A stretch of DNA of 64,000 bases from Sternotherus odoratus (Eukaryota; Chordata; Testudines; Kinosternidae). The stretch is from assembly GCA_032164245.1 (NCBI GenBank), contig JAVMKO010000003.1, positions 85,542,390 to 85,606,389 on the forward strand. Direction: 5' to 3'. The position numbers and the translations under genes are program-made. Within the stretch, counting starts at the first letter, position 1. Each line of letters begins with the position of its first letter. The notes under the pieces are model-generated. The model did not search any database and had not been told where the DNA came from. It saw only the letters and a program-made list of their open reading frames with translations. Positions 1-9,568 of the stretch are shown piece after piece.

Positions 1-1092
1 AGTCATTCTCAAAACACTTCCCTCTGTGCAACCGAGTTTGAACACATTTTTTTCAGGGGGGGATGGGGAGAGGAAGAGGTCAGGACGTTCAAGCTGTTGC
101 CATATAAATGAGCTAGACTTTTTTAATGGTGAGTGTGACTTTAAAAAAATATCTCACAGCAGCACACACATCAGATTCTTCCACAGGAAGAGCAACCTAG
201 AGACACTACTTAAGTATTTAATCCAAATAGGGGAAGTCCCACATTCCACTGGAGTAAAAGTCAGGCTAGGTTTGGGGTAAAGGGAAGAGTAATGCTGCAT
301 ATGCTCTTTAAGGATCCAATCCTGTAATGTCTAGTGCATGGGTGGACTGCGGGAAACCCCATCGTTTTCTACACAAACGTAGCAGTTCACCCACACTGTA
401 CTCACTGCAGGATCTGGGCCTAAACGAGTCTAGCCTCTCCCTTCCGATGGTTGCAAGTCATCTTTATTTCCAGGAGCTATTGTTATTTAGATTCCACACT
501 CTATATTTTCAATCATTGAAGGGTCAGATTCTGCTGTTGCATATGCACCCATTGAGACCAGTGGGAGGTGCCCGTTTATCTGAGGGCAAAATTTGTCCTA
601 TAATTAATTTAGGCACAAAGCAGGCTTTTAAGTCTCTCCCCTTCCAAGTTTTTAAGTTGCATTGTTTGGGTCATTGTCTTTATTTATTTTTTTTAATTTA
701 CATTGATTTGCAGTCTACTTATGTTAAACCGTTTTTGTTGCTGAGGAACTGATCTATCTTCAGAGAAACGACTGAATCACTTGTTATTGTAACACTTATT
801 GGTGATAAAGTTCAGTCTAAAAATTAAGCAGCTGCAATGTTGCAGCGCAAATTAGTTTAATGTAAGCAGTCAGGAGCAGCTGTTTGGCTTGGGACTCGGA
901 TTTAGCAGTGGGGGAAGGGTTCTGTGATGCTGACAGTGTTTTTTTTCCCCCTCTACATAAACATTTTTGGCTGTTACAGCTTTTGTGCTGATCATGTGAC
1001 AGTGTCCCTAGGCAGATAATTTATTTCTGTAGCTTTCATGAGCAATCATTAACCTTCAGACACTGAGCTTGCTTTCTGCTTTGTGGCATTTG
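1..1092. other. No gene recognised; unassigned DNA
   Basis: I see no coding exon, RNA gene or clear repeat here. Two long open frames on the + strand (26-280 and 327-752) lack any family signature and look like chance ORFs. AT-rich tracts are common, for example around 680-700. A functional element cannot be excluded by eye. Confidence 0.5.
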
Positions 1093-1115
1093 TTATTTTA
1101 TTTATTTATTTATTT
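1093..1115. repeat. (TTTA)n microsatellite
   Basis: A short run of TTTA units is directly visible. It is too short to be a transposon tail by itself. The following 480 bp to the MIR relic holds nothing I recognise. Confidence 0.8.
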
Positions 1116-1599
1116 GGTATCCTAACTAGTTTAATTCACACAGCGTCAGGAGAAAATTACAGCCAATTTACAAGAGACGGTAATGCATAAAACTTGTGTT
1201 TTTATTAGAACAAACCTTTGCTTACAAGACCCCTCTTAGGGCTTAGCTTGTGTCCCTGGATCAGAATAATTATTTTCAGTGACGTAAGTGCAGCTGTCAT
1301 CATGATACTCCCTTAGTGTCTTATTCGAGAGGCAAGGCAGTCCTGATCTGAGACCACCCTTTTGAGTTCCCCCCTCATTCTCCGCCAGAGCAGTGACACC
1401 TGGGGAGTTTTTGGAGATACAACAGGGTTGGTTTTGGGGGAAGGGCATCAGTTTCACTGTTTTGACAGTTCCATTGCCCCACAATGGCTGATCTATTGAA
1501 CCGGTATTGGTGGCAATCTCAGAAAATGTGTCTGGAAGAAAGGTACTGCACTGGTAATAACAAGAATAGTTTGCACACATACAAGCCTAGCTGAAGACC

Positions 1600-1765
1600 T
1601 CAAAGCATTTTGCAGACATTGATTAATCTCATAACACTCCTGTATGTTGGGAAATTGCTGAATTCTTATGCCCATTTTACAGCAAGGTAGAAAAGATCTG
1701 TTAATTGAGTTGGTGAAGATCAGAGAATAAAGCAGTGTCAGTGCAGGAACTGCATTCACATGTCC
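1600..1765 (-). repeat. MIR-type CORE-SINE relic
   Basis: Read on the minus strand this has the usual order of a MIR-like SINE: a 'soon lost' tRNA-related part, then text matching the MIR core (CCCATTTTACAG on the + strand), then the 3' part matching CTCAAAGCATTTTGCAGAC on the + strand. The copy is very diverged. MIR-type elements were amplified early in amniotes, so this is an ancient insertion. Confidence 0.6.
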
Positions 1766-2134
1766 TGTGTTTTGGCCACTACAAAGAAGATGTTCAGAGA
1801 CTGAAAATACTGTGTTCAGACAAAAGAAATAAAAAGTAGGCAACACAAATCTGCTAAGAAGCTGGATGAAAAAAATGCCAAGAGCTCAAAAACAAGAACA
1901 CTGTTGCTACTAGTGCTATTTTTATTCATTGAATACATCTCTTGCTATTGTTCCTGAGCCACTTGGCTAGCCTAATTCTTTCTGCTAGCTGGTAATTTAC
2001 TATTTACACTCTTGAGGTCATCTTTTGATGTTAGCGAGTTGAATATTCTACCTGAGCATGCTTTCAGGTTGGTGCTCTCCATCTATGATTCCTGTATTAC
2101 AGTAGCTCCTACTATCCTCAGTCGCATCTGGAGG

Positions 2135-2270
2135 TCTGGTATGCTAGGTGCTGTACTGACATTTAGCAAGAGACAAAAAACATACACTCTAAATAGACAA
2201 GACAAAGGATAGAGGAGATACAGGCCCAGAGAGGTAAAGTGGCTTGTTTGACTTGTCAAACAGAGGCAAA
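2135..2270 (-). repeat. MIR/L2-related SINE relic
   Basis: The stretch reads, on the + strand, as the reverse of the MIR-related 3' module: 'gtgctgtactgacatttagc', then 'tctaaatagacaagacaaagg', then 'caggcccagagaggtaaag'. The order and wording are those of amniote MIR/L2-tail repeats. It is diverged and has no coding capacity. Confidence 0.5.
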
Positions 2271-2289
2271 TGGACTTGTTCAACAACCA

Positions 2290-2990
2290 TAGGCATGCGC
2301 ACAGGGTGTGCCGGGTGTGCCCAGGCACACCCTAGTGCAGGGTGGGCCGGCGGCCCCTGAGCTCCAGCTGGGGAGTCTGTCCTTCCCCCCTCCCCCGTGT
2401 TCCCCTGCAGCCTCAGCATGCTGCACGAGCAGCCTCTGGGGGGCGGGGCTGTGTGACAGCGTGTCTGGCTCCAGGCCAGACACACAGCGCGTTCCGGGGG
2501 ATCATCGCGGTAGCCGTGTCTGGCTCTGAGCCAGCTGTTCTGAGCCGTGATGTGGTGAGGGGGCCAGGGCCAGGCCAGGGGGTTGGATAAAGGCCAGAGG
2601 GTCTTGGGAGGTGGTCAGAGGATGGGGAACAGGGGCGGTGGATGGGGCGTGGGAGTCCCAGAAGGCCTGTCAGGAGCAGGGGTGTGGCTAGGAGTCAGGG
2701 CAGTCAGGGAACAGGGGGGTTGGATAGGGGTGGGGTTCTGGTGGGTGATTAGGGGGTCTCTGGAGGAGGTGGGCAGGGGAGAAGGAGCAGGGGGCTTAGA
2801 TAGGGGGTGAGGTCCTGGGGGAGCAGTTAGGGTCTCTTGAGGGGGAAAATCAGGGGACAAGGAGTGAGGGGGTTGTTGGATGGGTTGGGGGCTCTGAGGG
2901 GGCGGGAAGTGGGTGGAGGTCAGATGGGGCGGGACCAGGCTGTTTGGGGAGACACAGCCATCCCTGGGTGCACACCCTAATGAAATATGC
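2290..2990. repeat. GC-rich degenerate minisatellite-like repeat
   Basis: About 700 bp of G-rich + strand DNA stands out from the AT-rich surroundings. It starts with GGTGTGCCGGGTGTGCCC and ends near GGGTGCACACCCT. From about 2580 to 2930 a loose motif of roughly 90-110 bp recurs: 'gggggttggataggggtggggt...' followed by 'gcagtcaggg...'. Several ORFs cross this block on both strands, but their composition (Gly, Pro, Trp, Arg) reflects the repeat, not a protein. The GGGTGTGC-like ends facing each other suggest an old non-autonomous transposon carrying a minisatellite, but I cannot fix the termini. Confidence 0.6.
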
Positions 2991-3631
2991 TGCTATGTCA
3001 ACAACACACAACTGGTTAGTGGAAGAGCTGGAAATGACTGACACTTTAGTGTCACTAGATCACAGTGCCCCTCATGACTCGCTGGGCTCTTGGTATATCT
3101 TGTTGATTATTTGTTTATTTACTAAGAGGTGTTTAATCTGAATAAGGCCAAGTACCAAAGCCCAAAGACGATGTAGTTACTCTAAGATATGACAGTGATG
3201 GATGCCATATAACCCCATTAAGTAGAAAGACAAATCATCAGATTCTGCTGTCACCCCAGGAAACAAAGTGAATCTTTCTTCCTTCATTAATTTTAAAAAT
3301 TCAATAATTGGTGTGTGATTGATCCTAGCATTCCATTTGAAAGGATGAAGAAAGGGCTGGCTCACAGAAAGGTTTTCTGAAACCTCCATCTTTCAAAATG
3401 TTTTATGCAAATGAAAACTTGACACATGCCACATGTGAAATGCAACCAAGAAGAAAAAAGGAAAAGACTGGAACACTCCATCTGCAATGGTTACATTCCT
3501 AACAAGACATGGAGATTGTGACTATGCTAACCTTTGGAGTATCAATAGTGTGCTCGATGCTGTATATACATAGAAGTTGACATGGGGTAACATTTCCAAA
3601 AGCATTTAAGTGACTTAGATGTGGAGTCTAT
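2991..3631. other. No gene recognised
   Basis: The sequence is AT-rich and unique-looking. No conserved ORF, RNA or repeat with definable ends is visible. Confidence 0.5.
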
Positions 3632-3917
3632 GGGTACGCCTATGCTGCAATTAGACACTTGTGGCTGGCCTATGCCAGCTTACTCGGGCTTATGGGGCTC
3701 AGGATGTGGGGCTGTTTCATTGCAATGTAGACTTTCAGGAATGGCCTAGAGCCCAGTCTCTCGGACCCTATGAGGTGGGAAAGTCCCAGAACTCAGACTG
3801 CAGCCTGAGCATGAAAGTCTACACTGCAGTGAAACAGCCCCACAGACCAAACCCCATGAGCGTGAGTCAGCTGGCGTGGGCCAGCCATGGGTTTTTATTT
3901 GCAGAGTAGATATACCC
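3632..3917. mobile_element. Foldback MITE with long inverted ends
   Basis: The two ends are imperfect inverted copies of each other over about 70 bp. The left end begins GGGTACGCCTATGCTGCAAT, and the right end read backwards begins GGGTATATCTACTCTGCAAA. Inside, 'ggctggcctatgccagctta' is mirrored by 'agctggcgtgggccagccat', and 'gggctgtttcattgcaatgtagac' has a mirrored partner at about 3812-3840. The whole unit can fold into a hairpin. Flanking triplets (TAT left, TTA right) fit a 3-bp Harbinger-type target site with one change. There is no coding capacity. The family is abundant in turtles as I remember it. Confidence 0.75.
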
Positions 3918-4983
3918 TTAGTTTTATTGATTTTTAATGAGATCGGTTCCTAAATTCCTAAATCACTCTAGAAAATGAAAGTTAGGCTCCTACGTCATTT
4001 AGGTGATTTTGAAATTTTACCTCTGATCCCTGTCCTCCCTCCCCCCCCCAAGGCGATTCATTTGTAATAAGGTGAGTCATATGTGTCTTCCTTCTGCTTA
4101 CCACTTTGAAGCATACATTTCAGATCTACACTGAAAACACTCATGATAGTCTAGTGCGACATAACCCCTTTTCCTAAGACCATTCATATTTTTTTTTAAT
4201 TAACACTTTTTAAAATGTGTTTAAAAGGATTCAGAAAGAAGTGGGGCAGGATGAGACTTGGCTTTGAGAGGTCATTTCTGTGGCCTTGTCTTCACGAGGT
4301 TTTTGCCTGATTCCCAACATTGCTAACCTCTGTGTATCTCCACCAGTGGTAGCAACAGTCGGTGTTCTAAAGGAGACTCTGTCATGTAGTGCTACTCTGA
4401 GCAGGTTTAGACAAAATAGTGGAAAAGACACTACCAGCCATCTGGAGCTTGTCCATAGCAACATATCCACTGACGGAGCTACCACTGAGGGAGCTGTACT
4501 ACTCTTAGCAATGATGGGAAATTCTTCAGAAGAAAGGCTAATTTTGATGCAGCTAGTTGGTAAATACAGCTGACAATAAATTATAGTCACCTAGGCTGCC
4601 ACTTCAAACACAATCAAAAGATGAAATGAGATTGTCAGCATCCGACCTGCTGGAACGCTTCATTTGTTGTATTTAAAGTAGAATGTACTGTAATGTTTCA
4701 CATGGTGAATTTCTTGTTATTGCTGTCTAAAATACATCCCTTCTTAGGAAGCATGAGCAGGAATAGCAGCCTGTATACATATAGCCAACATATTAGATAA
4801 ATCTATTTATATTGTTTCTCATGTTGGCAGCTTTATACCAAGGTCTGTTTCCATTTCCATTATGAACCCTTATGTTTCAGAGTTTAACTGACAATTCTAA
4901 AGCTTTGCTGGAGTGAAATTAACACTTACCAGCTCATATCAGCATTAACTTTCAGAAACATTAGTGTCCAACTGTAAGTGGGC
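3918..4983. other. Mixed old repeats, no gene
   Basis: About 3925-4020 resembles half of a palindromic 'cctaaat...atttagg' relic. At 4273 the motif GGCCTTGTCTTCACGAGG looks like one end of a Harbinger-type MITE, but I cannot find a convincing matching right end before 4620. The rest is unassigned. Confidence 0.4.
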
Positions 4984-4984
4984 C

Positions 4985-5041
4985 TCTGACCACCCTCTTC
5001 AAAACACTGGCAGGAGACTGCTTTTTGACTTCACCAGTGTC
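4985..5041 (-). mobile_element. LTR, 3' part, left of Harbinger insertion
   Basis: This short piece aligns with the first part (+ strand) of the solo LTR at 35003: both read '...ggcaggaaacc/ggcaggagact', then 'cttttttg/ctttttg', then 'ccaacagtg/caccagtg', then 'ctttaa/cttt'. The homology resumes at 9566 after the Harbinger element. The LTR therefore lies in minus orientation and was split by the transposon. Its exact outer boundary is not clear; no target duplication was found. Confidence 0.65.
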
Positions 5042-5405
5042 TTTGAGTATGTCTTCACTACAGCAGTAGTTCGATTTCCTTTATTTCGATGTTGTGAACG
5101 CGACTGTATACAGTCGATGTTGTGTGTCTTCACTAGGCACAGCTAAGCACAGCAAGTCGACAGTGTCTGTCCGCAAAACTTTTGCAAGCATCGACATGAC
5201 GAGCGTTGCACTCTGGGTACCTATCCCACAGTTCCCTGATCCCCCAGCAGGCACCATTTCAAGTGCTGCACTATGGGTAGGCATTTCCAAATTTCGCGCC
5301 CTTTTTCCGCGCCGCCTACCCCCATTACGAGCGGTGCACTGTAGGTAGGCATCCCATAAGTCGCGCCCTTTCTCCGCGCCGTGGTAACGCCATAGCATTG
5401 CAAGC

Positions 5406-6732
5406 ATGGAGCCCGCTGACACCACGGCTGCAGTAATGGCTGTTGTGAGGACCTCGATCACGGTTGCGGAGTTCATGCTGCACCGTCTGCAGAGGAGGAA
5501 TACGATCCGGGGAGAACTGCGCTTTCTGGAACCCGACGACAGTGAGGAGGAGATGGACAAGGACGTGCACACCGAGGACGACATGGACACTGCCGTTTTT
5601 GGAAGTAGGGCGACTGACAATCTGTCAAATTTGGTGGCAATGGGGCAGGCTCATGCCATCGAACGCCGATTCTGGGCCAGGGAAACAAGCACGGACTGGT
5701 GGGATCGCATAGTGCTGCAGGTCTGGGATGACTCCCAGTGGCTCAGAAACTTCCGCATGCGAAAGGGCACCTTCATGGAACTTTGTGACTTGCTGTCCCC
5801 GGCCCTCGGGCGCAGGAATACCAAAATGAGAGCGGCCCTTACAGTGGAGAAGCGAGTGGCGATAGCCCTCTGGAAGCTTACAACGCCAGACAGCTACCGG
5901 TCAGTGGCGAATCAGTTTGGGGTGGGTCGGTCTACAGTGGGCTTTGCTGTGATGCAAGTAAGCAGGGCAATCGTCGAGTGGCTGCTACACTGGGTTATAA
6001 ACCTCGGAAACCTGCAAGCCACAATAGATGGCTTTGCCGCCATGGGATTCCCTAACTGTGCTGGGGCTATAGATGGGACTCATATCCCTATCCTGGCACC
6101 GGACCATGAGGCCGCCGAGTACAGAAACCGGAAGGGATATTACTCAATGGTCATGCAAGCAGTAGTTGACCACAAGGGACGTTTCACCGACCTGTACGTG
6201 GGGTGGCCAGGAAAGCTTCATGACGCTTGAGTGTTCAGGAACTCTCGGATTTTTCGGCAGCTGCAGCAAGGCACTTTCTTCCCCGATCAGAAAATTTCCG
6301 TGGGGGGGAGGGGTCGAAATGCCGATCGTTATCATTGGGGACCCAGCCTACCCCCTAATGCCCTGGCTTATGAAGCCCTACACAGGAGCCCTGGACAGGG
6401 GTCAGGAGCTGTTCAACTACAGGCTGAGCAAGTGCAGAATGGCCGTAGAGTGTGCATTTGGCCGTCTGAAGGGGAGATGGCGTTCCTTACTGATTCGCTC
6501 AGACATCAGCGAGAGAAATATCCCCATTGTTATTGCTGCTTGCTCTGTGCTCCACAATATCTGTGAGAGCAAGGGGGAAACGTTTATGGCGGGCTGGGAG
6601 GCAGAGGCAAATTTACTTTCTGCTACTTATGAGCAGCCAAACAGCAGGGAAAGTAGAAGAGCACACCTTGAGGCCCTGCGCCTCAGGGACGCCTTGAAAG
6701 ACAGTTTTATGAGTGGCCGAGATGGCCTTTGA
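5406..6732 (+). pseudogene. HARBI1-like PIF/Harbinger transposase, disabled
   Basis: This is the element's DDE transposase, which would cut and rejoin the transposon ends. The ORF starts at an ATG at 5406 with an A at -3. A helix-turn-helix-like stretch (SYRSVANQFGVGRSTVG, about 5892-5942) precedes the nuclease domain. The first catalytic Asp is in GAIDGTHIPI (residue 223, codon 6072-6074). The second is in IGDPAY (codon 6340-6342). The Glu is in VECAFGRLKGRWR (codon 6448-6450). Two lesions break it. A TGA at 6228-6230 follows LHDA, where the family usually has Arg; this looks like CGA to TGA. A frameshift then falls at or near the run of seven Gs at 6302-6308. After it the frame stays open to 6732. 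The unbroken length would be about 440 residues, normal for a Harbinger transposase of this type. A poly(A) signal lies at 6834-6839. Confidence 0.9.
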
Positions 6733-6833
6733 GAATCTGCTCCCTTGCTGTGCTCTAAGCCTGCTGCCCTTGAACCCTCTTTACCTCCCCCCTCCCCATG
6801 CTTTCCCTCCCCCCTCCCCATGCTTGCAGAGGA

Positions 6834-6871
6834 AATAAAAACACTGTTTGAAAAATCATGGTTCCTTTATT
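6834..6871. promoter_or_regulatory. Back-to-back poly(A) signals of converging genes
   Basis: AATAAA at 6834-6839 on the + strand lies about 100 bp past the transposase stop. TTTATT at 6866-6871 is AATAAA on the minus strand, about 140 bp past the accessory gene's last codon. The two signals sit 26 bp apart, so the two transposon genes end in the same small interval. Confidence 0.7.
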
Positions 6872-7009
6872 GGTGCATCGGAAATACAAATACAGGGGAT
6901 CACTGTCCTGGTATCCTGGAGGGAGACCGGCAGTCGCAGTGGGGGAGGAGCGGACAGAGGGGGTGTGTGGGAAGGGGGGAGAGGAGGGGTGGGCAAGACA
7001 CAGCAGCTT

Positions 7010-7033
7010 TTAAAACTTTTCTAAGAACGTCAG

Positions 7034-7073
<40 letters not shown>

Positions 7074-7480
7074 CTGCTGGCTTGTGGGGTCGAGTGGAGC
7101 GGCCCACGGAGCTTGCCCCCCCCCCGTGTTCTCACCCCGCGTCTGGGTGGGGAAGCTATGGGAGTTGGGGAGGGGGGGAGGTGGTTACACAGGGGCTGCA
7201 GAGGTGGTCTTTGATCATGCTGCAGCTCCACCAGAGATCGCAGCATGTCGCTCTGGTCCTCCATTATGCGGAGCAAAGCATCCATGCGTCTTTCTTCGCG
7301 CTCTTCCCTCTTTTCTGCAGCGGCTCTCCATTCCTGCCTCTCTCGATTCCTTGCCTGTATCATTCTTTCCCTCCACTCCGTCTGGCGGGCTGCCTCAGCG
7401 CGCGAGTTCTCCACGAGTTCACTGAACATATCATCGTGCGTTCGCGTTTTCTTTTTACGCTTTCTTATCTACGATGCACG
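7010..7480 (-). pseudogene. Last exon of Harbinger accessory (Myb/SANT-like) gene
   Basis: Open frame reading K/R-rich (RKRKKKTR) then MFSELV, followed by a strongly charged helical stretch (WRERMIQARNRERQEWRAAAEKREEREERR) and an ending RLTFLEKF with stop at 7010. As I remember them, accessory proteins of turtle Harbinger elements have the same plan: basic cluster, coiled-coil-like Arg/Glu region, Ser-rich tail, short hydrophobic end. A pyrimidine-rich tract and an AG just above 7480 (minus strand) make a plausible splice acceptor. The Ser run is coded by the triplet repeat at 7035-7079. The reading phase does not join cleanly to the donor at 8590, so a small middle exon or an indel is likely. 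Confidence 0.65.
7035..7079. repeat. (CTG)n triplet repeat inside the accessory exon
   Basis: About 12 CTG units followed by imperfect units are visible on the + strand. On the minus strand, in the accessory gene's frame, they read as AGC codons, giving a run of about 12 Ser. Triplet runs of this kind are prone to length change, so copies of the element should differ here. Confidence 0.9.
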
Positions 7481-7943
7481 GCGGGAGGAGGAGCAGGACG
7501 GGGGATTCTGAGATAATTGTTCATCTGTGGGCGAATGTGGGAAAAGAAAGTTTGAAAGTTATGAGACAGATACATTCAAGGTTAGGAGGCAGATGCAGTC
7601 TCGGACGGTACACAATGGGAGTACTATGCCGTTTGCAACCTCAGTATTCAGAGGCCTGATATGATTTCTGTACAAGGTCATGTTCTACACCTAAAAGTGA
7701 CTGAATAGCTCACAGAAAAGTCAGAGCATCTCAGACACATATGCGTGCCTCAGCCCAACACGGCTTCTGAAATCACCGTGCAGCCGGCCATGGTAAATTA
7801 GAAGTGGCACTTGCATATTGTAGAGTAGCCCCACCCCCTTCCCCCCACCGCGTGGTGCCCACTGACCCGCAAACTGCAAAGCAAAGGCCAAAAAATCTCT
7901 CGCTAAGGGCTAGCTAAGGTCTTTTTGGGGCTCTTCAGACCAC

Positions 7944-8057
7944 TTGCAGACTGTTCAGATTCCCTGCTAGCTACCGCTACGGGCTTGGGGGGGGGGGTGT
8001 TTGCAACCGCTTGCAGACTGCTCAGATTCCCTGCTAGCTACCGCTACGGGCTGGGGG
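7944..8057 (+). repeat. Tandem duplication, 67-bp unit
   Basis: A block starting TTGCAGACTG, running through CCCTGCTAGCTACCGCTACG, occurs at 7944 and again at 8011, with very few differences. The copies are separated by a run of Gs. The duplication lies in the intron of the accessory gene, just upstream of the small + strand ORF. Confidence 0.85.
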
Positions 8058-8188
8058 GTGGTGGTGCGGTCAGCGTTCGTGGTGGTGGTGGGGGGTGCGG
8101 TTGGTCGGTCCTCAGCAGAAAAGAGTACTTTGCAGCTGGGAATCTTTATCTCCCTACTAATTGCAGTCCGTATCTCAAACAGGCGACC

Positions 8189-8446
8189 ATGAATGACATC
8201 ACTTTGCTGAGAATTTCTCGGAGAGATAGGGAGCGCATGCTCCTTGACTCCATGCAAAGTCCTGGTCCATACGCCGCAATGCTAGCCTGCTCAATGATAC
8301 CAGACAACTTACTACTTTCGTGGCGTGGGATGGTCTCCTATCACGGGGGACCACATAAGGCGGCTCTCCCCAGAAATCTGCTGCTCTGGATTCATCGCTA
8401 CCTCCTGGATAGCTTCCTTGAAATGTCTGCGGAGGACTTATGGTAA
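8189..8446 (+). CDS. Small ORF of unknown function inside Harbinger
   Basis: An 85-codon ORF from the ATG at 8189 to the stop at 8446; the frame is open further up, to 7925. The product is basic and Arg/Leu-rich with recognisable pieces ISRRDRERML, PGPYAAML, MIPDNLLLSWRG and KAALPRNLL. It contains no domain I can name. It lies on the + strand within the presumed intron of the minus-strand accessory gene. From memory, other turtle Harbinger copies carry a similar stretch (IPDxxLLxWRGxVSYH, then KAALPRNLL) at the same place, which would mean it is an inherited part of the element and not a chance ORF. I could not check this. The alternative is that it is intronic filler or a captured gene fragment. 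Confidence 0.4.
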   Translation: MNDITLLRISRRDRERMLLDSMQSPGPYAAMLACSMIPDNLLLSWRGMVSYHGGPHKAALPRNLLLWIHRYLLDSFLEMSAEDLW

Positions 8447-8591
8447 ATCCCGGAGTATATTGACAAACTCTTTGAGTAGAAATTGACCAGCAATGAAAGC
8501 ACGCTAAGACCTTAGGGCAAGTTACTCATTACTAAATGCTTCCTTTACAAAATCACGCGTCATGTAATCCCTTAAAGAAAGAAACACTTAC

Positions 8592-9231
8592 CCCCCTGGG
8601 AGGCTTGGGAGGGTGCTGGCTCCAGGGTGATAAACAGCTCCTGGCTCTCTGGGAACACGGGTTCTCCGCTGGGCTCCTGCTGCTCCGTGAGATTTTCCTC
8701 TTCCTCATGGTCGTCCTCCTCGGAATCAGTCTCCTCCCTGACGATTATCCCATCTGCGGAGTCCACGCAGACCGGCGCGATGGTGGTGGGGGCGCCCCCC
8801 ATTATCTGATTTAGTTCATTGTAGAACCTGCATGTCCGTGGCGCGCCCCCCGATCATCCGTTTGCCTCTTTGGCTTTCTGGAACGATTGCCGCAGCTCCT
8901 TAATTTTCACGCGGCACTGTGTGGTGTCTCTGTTGTGGCCCCTTTCTAGCATAGCCTTGGAGACCCTTCCATAGGTGTTGGCATTCCGTTTGTTGTTGCG
9001 TAGTTCCAACATCACGGATTCCTCTCCCCAGATAGCGATGAGATCCAGCACCTCACGAGTGGACCATGCTGGAGCTCTTCTCCTCTGGCTGGTCTCCAGG
9101 GTAGAGGAGCTCTGCATGGAGTCTTGTGATGCTGAGCTCTGCATGGCGGCTAGTGCTGCTGATTGCTCTGAATGGCGACTGAGCTGTTCAGGTGAGCTGG
9201 CCACGCTGACCAAACAGGAAATGGTATTCAA
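8592..9231 (-). pseudogene. First exon of Harbinger accessory gene, Myb/SANT-like
   Basis: The product is the DNA-binding partner of the transposase. The frame starts at an ATG at 9231. After a Ser/Gln-rich lead it has a Myb/SANT-like (trihelix) domain: APAWSTREVLDLIAIWGEE, then KRNANTYGRVSKAMLERGHNRD, then CRVKIKELRQSFQKAKEANG. An in-frame TGA at 8854-8856 breaks it; the expected residue is Arg and the change fits CGA to TGA. The same frame then stays open through CRFYNELNQIMGG and an acidic stretch (SEEDDHEEEEN) to a strong splice donor GGTAAGTG, with its GT at 8591-8590. In known Harbinger pairs the Myb-like protein aids nuclear import and binding of the transposase. One point change apart, this exon is intact. 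Confidence 0.75.
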
Positions 9232-9568
9232 ATGTTCCCGGGTCTTATCTACCTGGCCAGAGCAGCGAGTTCAGAGTGCAGTGCAGAGCGGTCACAGTGG
9301 AGCAGTGAGGCAGTCCAGAGCGGTCAGAATGGAGCATTGTGGGACAGCCTCTGGAGGCTATTAATGTCGGGTTCCGTCTTCACTAGCCCACAGTCGAGCT
9401 TGGAATGTCGAGATTAGCCTTATTTCTCTCGTCAGGCTGGAGTTCCAAATTCGATCTTGAGGGCCCTTTACATCGATGTTAAGGGCATGTATGTGAAGAC
9501 AGGTACACGTTTAATTCGACCTAACGTCGTTAAAATCGAATTAAAGTGGTAGTGAAGACAGGGCCTTT

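Larger units (their letters stand above)
5045..9565. mobile_element. PIF/Harbinger DNA transposon, near full length
   Basis: The termini are inverted: left GAGTATGTCTTCACTAC, right (reverse) GGCCCTGTCTTCACTAC. They are flanked by a 3-bp direct repeat TTT at 5042-5044 and 9566-9568, matching the 3-bp target duplications of this superfamily. Inside are a HARBI1-like DDE transposase (+), a Myb/SANT-like accessory gene (-) converging on it, and a small + strand ORF in the accessory gene's intron. The insertion splits an LTR related to the one at 35003. The genes carry few lesions, mostly CpG-type C-to-T changes, so the element is much younger than the MIR relics around it. Confidence 0.9.

Noticed and set aside
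26..752. Two ORFs of 84 and 141 codons near the left edge
   Set aside because: No domain, no plausible splice or start context, and composition like the surrounding DNA.
2583..2860. Overlapping ORFs on both strands in the GC-rich block
   Set aside because: Gly/Trp/Arg or Pro/Ser/Thr-rich text created by the G-rich minisatellite.
4273..4620. Harbinger-type MITE starting GGCCTTGTCTTCACG
   Set aside because: Only one end is convincing; no inverted partner or target duplication could be found.
7082..7516. Long + strand ORFs across 6745-7516 in the Harbinger element
   Set aside because: Shadows of the minus-strand accessory exon and of the CTG run (poly-Cys).
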